DNA from: Candidatus Woodwardiibium gallinarum | Lineage (GTDB): Bacteria > Bacillota > Clostridia > Oscillospirales > CAG-382 | DNA length: 41,632 nt | Direction of reading: 5' to 3' | NCBI GenBank assembly: GCA_904419545.1 | Contig: CAJFRY010000013.1 | Location: 5,675 to 47,306 of the forward strand | Shown: positions 38,410 to 41,632 of the stretch, one piece after another | How the letters are laid out: each line of letters starts with the position of its first letter | How positions within the stretch are numbered: position 1 is the first letter of the stretch | Position numbers and translations under genes: made by a program | The notes under the pieces: generated by a model | The model's input: the letters and a program-made list of their open reading frames with translations, nothing else | Database searches by the model: none | What the model was told of the DNA's origin: nothing

Positions 38410-41139
38410 TTATCCCTGTTGATCCGCGTCGTTTTCGGCAGACTTCTCCGCATCAGAGGTATCCGATGTCGGAGGAGTTTCATCTGTCCCTGTTTCGTCC
38501 GCCGATGGTGAATCCTCTGTCTGTGGCAGACCGTCCGTACCGGGCGCAGGCTCGTCTATGCGCTCCAGCCGACGAAGCTCGCGCTTAGTCAGATATTCAT
38601 TCACGGTTTCAGACTCATAATAATCCTCGCGGAAGAATTTGTAGCTTGCTTTGACCTTCATCCTGCGCATCACAAACAGATAAAGCAGCAGGAGCAGAAT
38701 GCCGACCAGCGAGAGGAGCGCACCCAAGGCCAGCCCCGGTGTCCGATAGTGGAATACGATTTCACTGTCGCCCGCGTCGGCACGGACGGCAACAAAACCA
38801 TAATCGACCTTCTCGACCGTGACCTCCTCCCCGTTGACGGTGGCTGACCAGCCGTCGTCATACGGGACAGAAAAGAACACCATCCCCGGCGCATCGAGCG
38901 AAATGGTTGCCGTGAAGCCGTAGCTGTCGTAATCGAAGCTGTCGCAGACGTAGTTCCTGCGTTCCTCGACAGCGGCAAAATACGTGCTCTGATTCAGCGC
39001 GGTCTCACGAACGGGCGCGCCGTCCGGCGCATTGGAAGCATTGTAAACCCGCGTCATAAAGGTCGAATAATAATCGGCCTGCTCATCCGGCACGACGAGA
39101 TACTTGTTGAACAGGATATGCCGCTGGCTTTTTGCGATCTTTTCATAGTCGCTCTGCGTCATAAATTGGTCAAACGCAAAGCCCATCCCGAGGTAATATT
39201 GGTTTTCATAGATATCAAACCCGTTCTGCGTGTCGAAATACACAAACCCGACGGTATCATGCTTCTTCGTATCTGACGTAGGAATAAACGAATATTTAAT
39301 CGACAGCAGCGATTTGAAGCCATAATATTTCGATTCCACGCGCGAGCCGACCGAGCGGGAGATGCCGTTGGCCTGATAAAATTCCATAATCGTCGCCGGG
39401 ACGACGGTATGGAAATTTTCCACCGACGGAATCTGCCAGAACAGCCCGAGGTTATCGAACACGTTGGTGAACCGGCCCTCTTTTCGGTAAAAGTCAATGC
39501 GATAGAAATCGCCCTCCGGCAGCTCGACCTCGCCGTTGATAGCCTGGTCGACCAGGAAATCCGAGCTCCACGAGTGACACTTGCCGTGGAAGATATGCAG
39601 CACCGAATACAGCACCGTGACCACGCAGACGGCAATGAGTACACCATTGACAAACACGCTGCGCTCAACATATTTTACTATGCGCTTCCCGGGCGTTTCC
39701 GACACGGAAACCGTCACCCGCGTCTTACGGCCGCGCAGATATTTGGTGATGAAATGCAGCGCAATCAGCGAACCGAACGCGATGGCGACATACAGCCAGA
39801 ATCGGTCGGCATAGGGCATCGTGCCCAGCTCCCAATCACCGCCCTCATTCTCCTGATACCAGCGCAGGCCGATAGGGATCGCAATGACCGCGCAGGCGAC
39901 GGCGTTGGCAATCAGACCGCGCTTGAAGGAGATGCGCCGGTCGTCCAGCGCGATAACCGTGGCTACGCAGAACATCAGGATCATCATATAGTTCCAGCGC
40001 GCATAATAGGACGAGTTAAGCAGGAAAAACGAGCTGTTCAACAGCGGCACGATCGAGCAGAGCATCAGAAAGACGGAGAAATAAGATAACCACGACCGCT
40101 TGCGCGCCGCAATGTAGGAGAACACGCCGCTCATCCCGAACAGAGGCAGCCAGATCGCGTTGGAAGCCCACCGCTCGGTGTGCCCATAGGCAAAGTTGAC
40201 GCGCGAGGGGATGTCCGGCGGGAAGAAATAACTCTCAATAATATGGACGTAGCGCTCAGTATAAAGCGTCTGCTCTCCGTCCACATTGTGCATATAAAAC
40301 AGCATCCGCCAGCCTTCATAGCCGCCGCCGAGCCGGGGATTGTCCAAAATCGCCAGACACGCAGGCAGGAAAAGCACCGACCCGATAAGCACGCCGAGAA
40401 CGGCTTCGATGGCCAGGCAGAGGAAGTTCTTCAGGTTGATGCGGAACGATCGCTTGGTGCAGCGGAACATAAAATACATAATGCAGAATGCGACCTGACC
40501 GGCGAACATAAAGTAGTTCATCATACAGTTGATCGCGACAGCGAGTGCAAACTGCCCGCGCCGATTGTTCTGCACCAGCTCCTCGATACCGATGAGCAGC
40601 AGCGGGAAAAAGGCGACGACTTCGTGGAACTGATTGAAGAAAATATTGTAGATCTGGAAGCCGGAAAAGGCGTACAGCAGCGCGCCGATGACGGCGTAAT
40701 CCTGATTTTTGACAAAGCGCTTGAGATACGCGTAGGCAATTACGGCTGCCGTCGCAAACTTGAGCATATAGATCGGCGCCATCAGGTAGGGCGCCCAAGA
40801 CGCCGGGAACAGGCACATCAGCCAGAAAAACGGGCTGCCGAGCAGATAATAGGAATAGCTGCCGATAAAATTCGAGCCGAGATCGGTCAGCCAGTCCCAT
40901 CCGAAGTTCCCTTCGTGAACCATCCGCACGCAGTGCTCGTAAAACGGAATCTGCTGCACATTATAGTCACCGTAATAGAGAAAGACCGGCGCCCCCGTTT
41001 TGATCCATTCCACGATCACAAAAGGCGCTAAAATCAGAAAGGACAGAATCAACGAGATGAAGAGCGTTTTCTTATAATAATAAAAAGTACTCTTATCATC
41101 CCGCAGGGATTCGTATTCCACGGTCGGTGTGAAGGTCAC
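38410..41139 (-). CDS. YfhO-family membrane protein
   Basis: This 909-residue membrane protein is of the YfhO family (GT-C-like fold), implicated in glycosylation of lipoteichoic acid in Bacillus. About ten or more helices fill the first 530 residues, with the acidic first-loop motif G-D-Y-N-V-Q-Q-I-P-F-Y. A large outer domain follows, with one C-terminal helix at about 802-824 and an acidic Asp/Glu/Thr-rich cytoplasmic tail. The first 15 or so residues of the ORF are weakly conserved. I chose GTG at 41139 because AAAGGAG sits 11 bases upstream, and because the promoter's -10 at 41222-41227 lies over an upstream ATG. A well-formed terminator follows. Sugar donor and acceptor cannot be read from sequence. 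Confidence 0.85.
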   Translation of the reverse strand: MTFTPTVEYESLRDDKSTFYYYKKTLFISLILSFLILAPFVIVEWIKTGAPVFLYYGDYNVQQIPFYEHCVRMVHEGNFGWDWLTDLGSNFIGSYSYYLLGSPFFWLMCLFPASWAPYLMAPIYMLKFATAAVIAYAYLKRFVKNQDYAVIGALLYAFSGFQIYNIFFNQFHEVVAFFPLLLIGIEELVQNNRRGQFALAVAINCMMNYFMFAGQVAFCIMYFMFRCTKRSFRINLKNFLCLAIEAVLGVLIGSVLFLPACLAILDNPRLGGGYEGWRMLFYMHNVDGEQTLYTERYVHIIESYFFPPDIPSRVNFAYGHTERWASNAIWLPLFGMSGVFSYIAARKRSWLSYFSVFLMLCSIVPLLNSSFFLLNSSYYARWNYMMILMFCVATVIALDDRRISFKRGLIANAVACAVIAIPIGLRWYQENEGGDWELGTMPYADRFWLYVAIAFGSLIALHFITKYLRGRKTRVTVSVSETPGKRIVKYVERSVFVNGVLIAVCVVTVLYSVLHIFHGKCHSWSSDFLVDQAINGEVELPEGDFYRIDFYRKEGRFTNVFDNLGLFWQIPSVENFHTVVPATIMEFYQANGISRSVGSRVESKYYGFKSLLSIKYSFIPTSDTKKHDTVGFVYFDTQNGFDIYENQYYLGMGFAFDQFMTQSDYEKIAKSQRHILFNKYLVVPDEQADYYSTFMTRVYNASNAPDGAPVRETALNQSTYFAAVEERRNYVCDSFDYDSYGFTATISLDAPGMVFFSVPYDDGWSATVNGEEVTVEKVDYGFVAVRADAGDSEIVFHYRTPGLALGALLSLVGILLLLLYLFVMRRMKVKASYKFFREDYYESETVNEYLTKRELRRLERIDEPAPGTDGLPQTEDSPSADETGTDETPPTSDTSDAEKSAENDADQQG

Positions 41140-41221
41140 CGGCTTGTCATCTCCTTTGTCGTTGGTACTAAAGGCACAACGCAACCGAATACCCGCGCGG
41201 CGCGGCAGCATGTCCGTGTCC

Positions 41222-41250
41222 ATTTTACAACAATCCGTCTCAAAAGTCAA
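41222..41250 (-). promoter_or_regulatory. Promoter of the YfhO-family gene
   Basis: On the minus strand, TTGACT (41250-41245) and TAAAAT (41227-41222) are 17 bases apart. The -10 box overlaps the ATG at 41223, which therefore cannot be the start. Confidence 0.75.
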
Positions 41251-41299
41251 GCACGTGCGAAAACAAAACCGAAATTTCGAAATCCAACGGCGAAAACGC

Positions 41300-41328
41300 T
41301 TGACAAATCAATTTTCATATGCTATAAT
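41300..41328 (+). promoter_or_regulatory. Consensus promoter of the tRNA operon
   Basis: TTGACA at 41300-41305 and TATAAT at 41323-41328, with a 17-base spacer, lie about 44 bases before the first tRNA. Confidence 0.9.
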
Positions 41329-41371
41329 AACATCCGTCGCCATACGAAACGCGTGTGCGATGCCAAAAAGC

Positions 41372-41446
41372 GCTGGTGTAGCTCAATGGCAGAGCAGCTG
41401 ATTTGTAATCAGCAGGTTGGGGGTTCAACTCCCTTCACCAGCTCCA
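41372..41446 (+). tRNA. tRNA-Thr (anticodon TGT)
   Basis: The acceptor stem GCTGGTG pairs with CACCAGC. The D-arm is TAGCTCAATGGCAGAGCA, the anticodon stem is GCTGA/TCAGC with loop TTTGTAA, and the T-arm has GGTTCAACT. Positions 34-36 read TGT, for codon ACA. CCA is encoded at 41444-41446. Confidence 0.95.
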
Positions 41447-41454
41447 TATTTTAT

Positions 41455-41539
41455 GGGGGAATTCCCGAGCGGCCAAAGGGGGCAGACTGTAAATCTGTTG
41501 TCACTGACTTCGGTGGTCCGAATCCACCTTCCCCCACCA
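41455..41539 (+). tRNA. tRNA-Tyr (anticodon GTA)
   Basis: Acceptor GGGGGAA pairs with TTCCCCC, and the anticodon loop CTGTAAA contains GTA. A long variable arm (CACTGACTTCGGTGG) makes it a type II tRNA, as usual for bacterial Tyr. CCA is encoded at 41537-41539. It follows the Thr tRNA by 8 bases. Confidence 0.95.
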
Positions 41540-41541
41540 TC

Positions 41542-41575
41542 TGGGGTAGACACTTTAGATGCCTACCCCATTTTT
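41542..41575 (+). terminator. Terminator of the tRNA operon
   Basis: An 8-bp stem TGGGGTAG (41542-41549) / CTACCCCA (41563-41570) is followed by TTTTTG. It follows the Tyr tRNA by 2 bases. The remaining 57 bases of the window hold nothing I can support. Confidence 0.9.
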
Positions 41576-41632
41576 GTTAGTATTCATGCGGGTTTGCGGG
41601 CTTTTTAGAGCGCAAAATCCAAAATGATTTTT

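Overview
The window looks like a chromosome segment of an uncultured gut-type Clostridia bacterium (Bacillota, perhaps near Oscillospirales or Christensenellales). The evidence is AGGAGG-type ribosome binding sites, many TTGACA/TATAAT promoters with 17-base spacers, tRNAs with encoded CCA ends, a lipoprotein-rich surface proteome, BioY/BirA, an FtsK/SpoIIIE translocase, YfhO- and LCP-type envelope proteins, a serpin, and dockerin/cohesin modules. GC content is fairly high (mid-50s percent by eye), apart from one AT-rich patch at about 24.2-24.5 kb. I see no phage, transposase, integrase or CRISPR array.

Layout. 0-2 kb: a 33-bp direct repeat, a Gfo/Idh/MocA oxidoreductase and an unknown 168-aa protein. 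2-12.3 kb: a surface/regulatory block containing an ECF sigma factor, a membrane protein that may be its anti-sigma factor, a decayed lipoprotein gene, a serpin lipoprotein, an ECF sigma factor fused to a ~370-residue C-terminal region, and, convergent to these, an 1856-aa membrane-anchored subtilase carrying beta-propeller-like, Big_2, dockerin, cohesin and cadherin-like modules. 12.3-16.5 kb (minus strand): MntP manganese exporter, TrmN6-like methyltransferase, a 57-aa ferredoxin, an O-acetylhomoserine sulfhydrylase family enzyme and an LCP-like membrane protein.

16.6-24.2 kb (plus strand): two paralogous solute-binding lipoproteins, UppP, FtsK/SpoIIIE and a small lipoprotein, closed by a near-perfect bidirectional terminator. 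24.5-29.3 kb (minus strand): a Cys-rich DUF3795-like protein, a PAP2 phosphatase, thioredoxin reductase and hemolysin III (probable operon hlyIII-trxB-PAP2 with a long leader made of imperfect repeats), then birA-bioY behind a strong promoter overlapped by a perfect inverted repeat. 29.3-37.6 kb (plus strand): a half-size EamA transporter, a sugar/maltose O-acetyltransferase, a DUF4855 protein, and three more solute-binding lipoproteins. The first of these three is broken by an in-frame amber codon; the other two are a recent tandem duplication that includes the promoter. 37.6-41.6 kb: a YpsA-like SLOG protein with Spo0A-box-like sites upstream, a YfhO-family membrane protein, and a tRNA-Thr/tRNA-Tyr operon.

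How it fits together. Five related solute-binding lipoproteins have no permease gene in the window, and each carries a DxDxDG-type calcium-loop motif followed by a conserved Trp-Gly. With DUF4855 and the acetyltransferase they suggest glycan scavenging. The serpin and the subtilase are both predicted at the outer face of the membrane, so an inhibitor/protease pairing is plausible but unproven. All functions are read from motifs and order; nothing was searched against a database.
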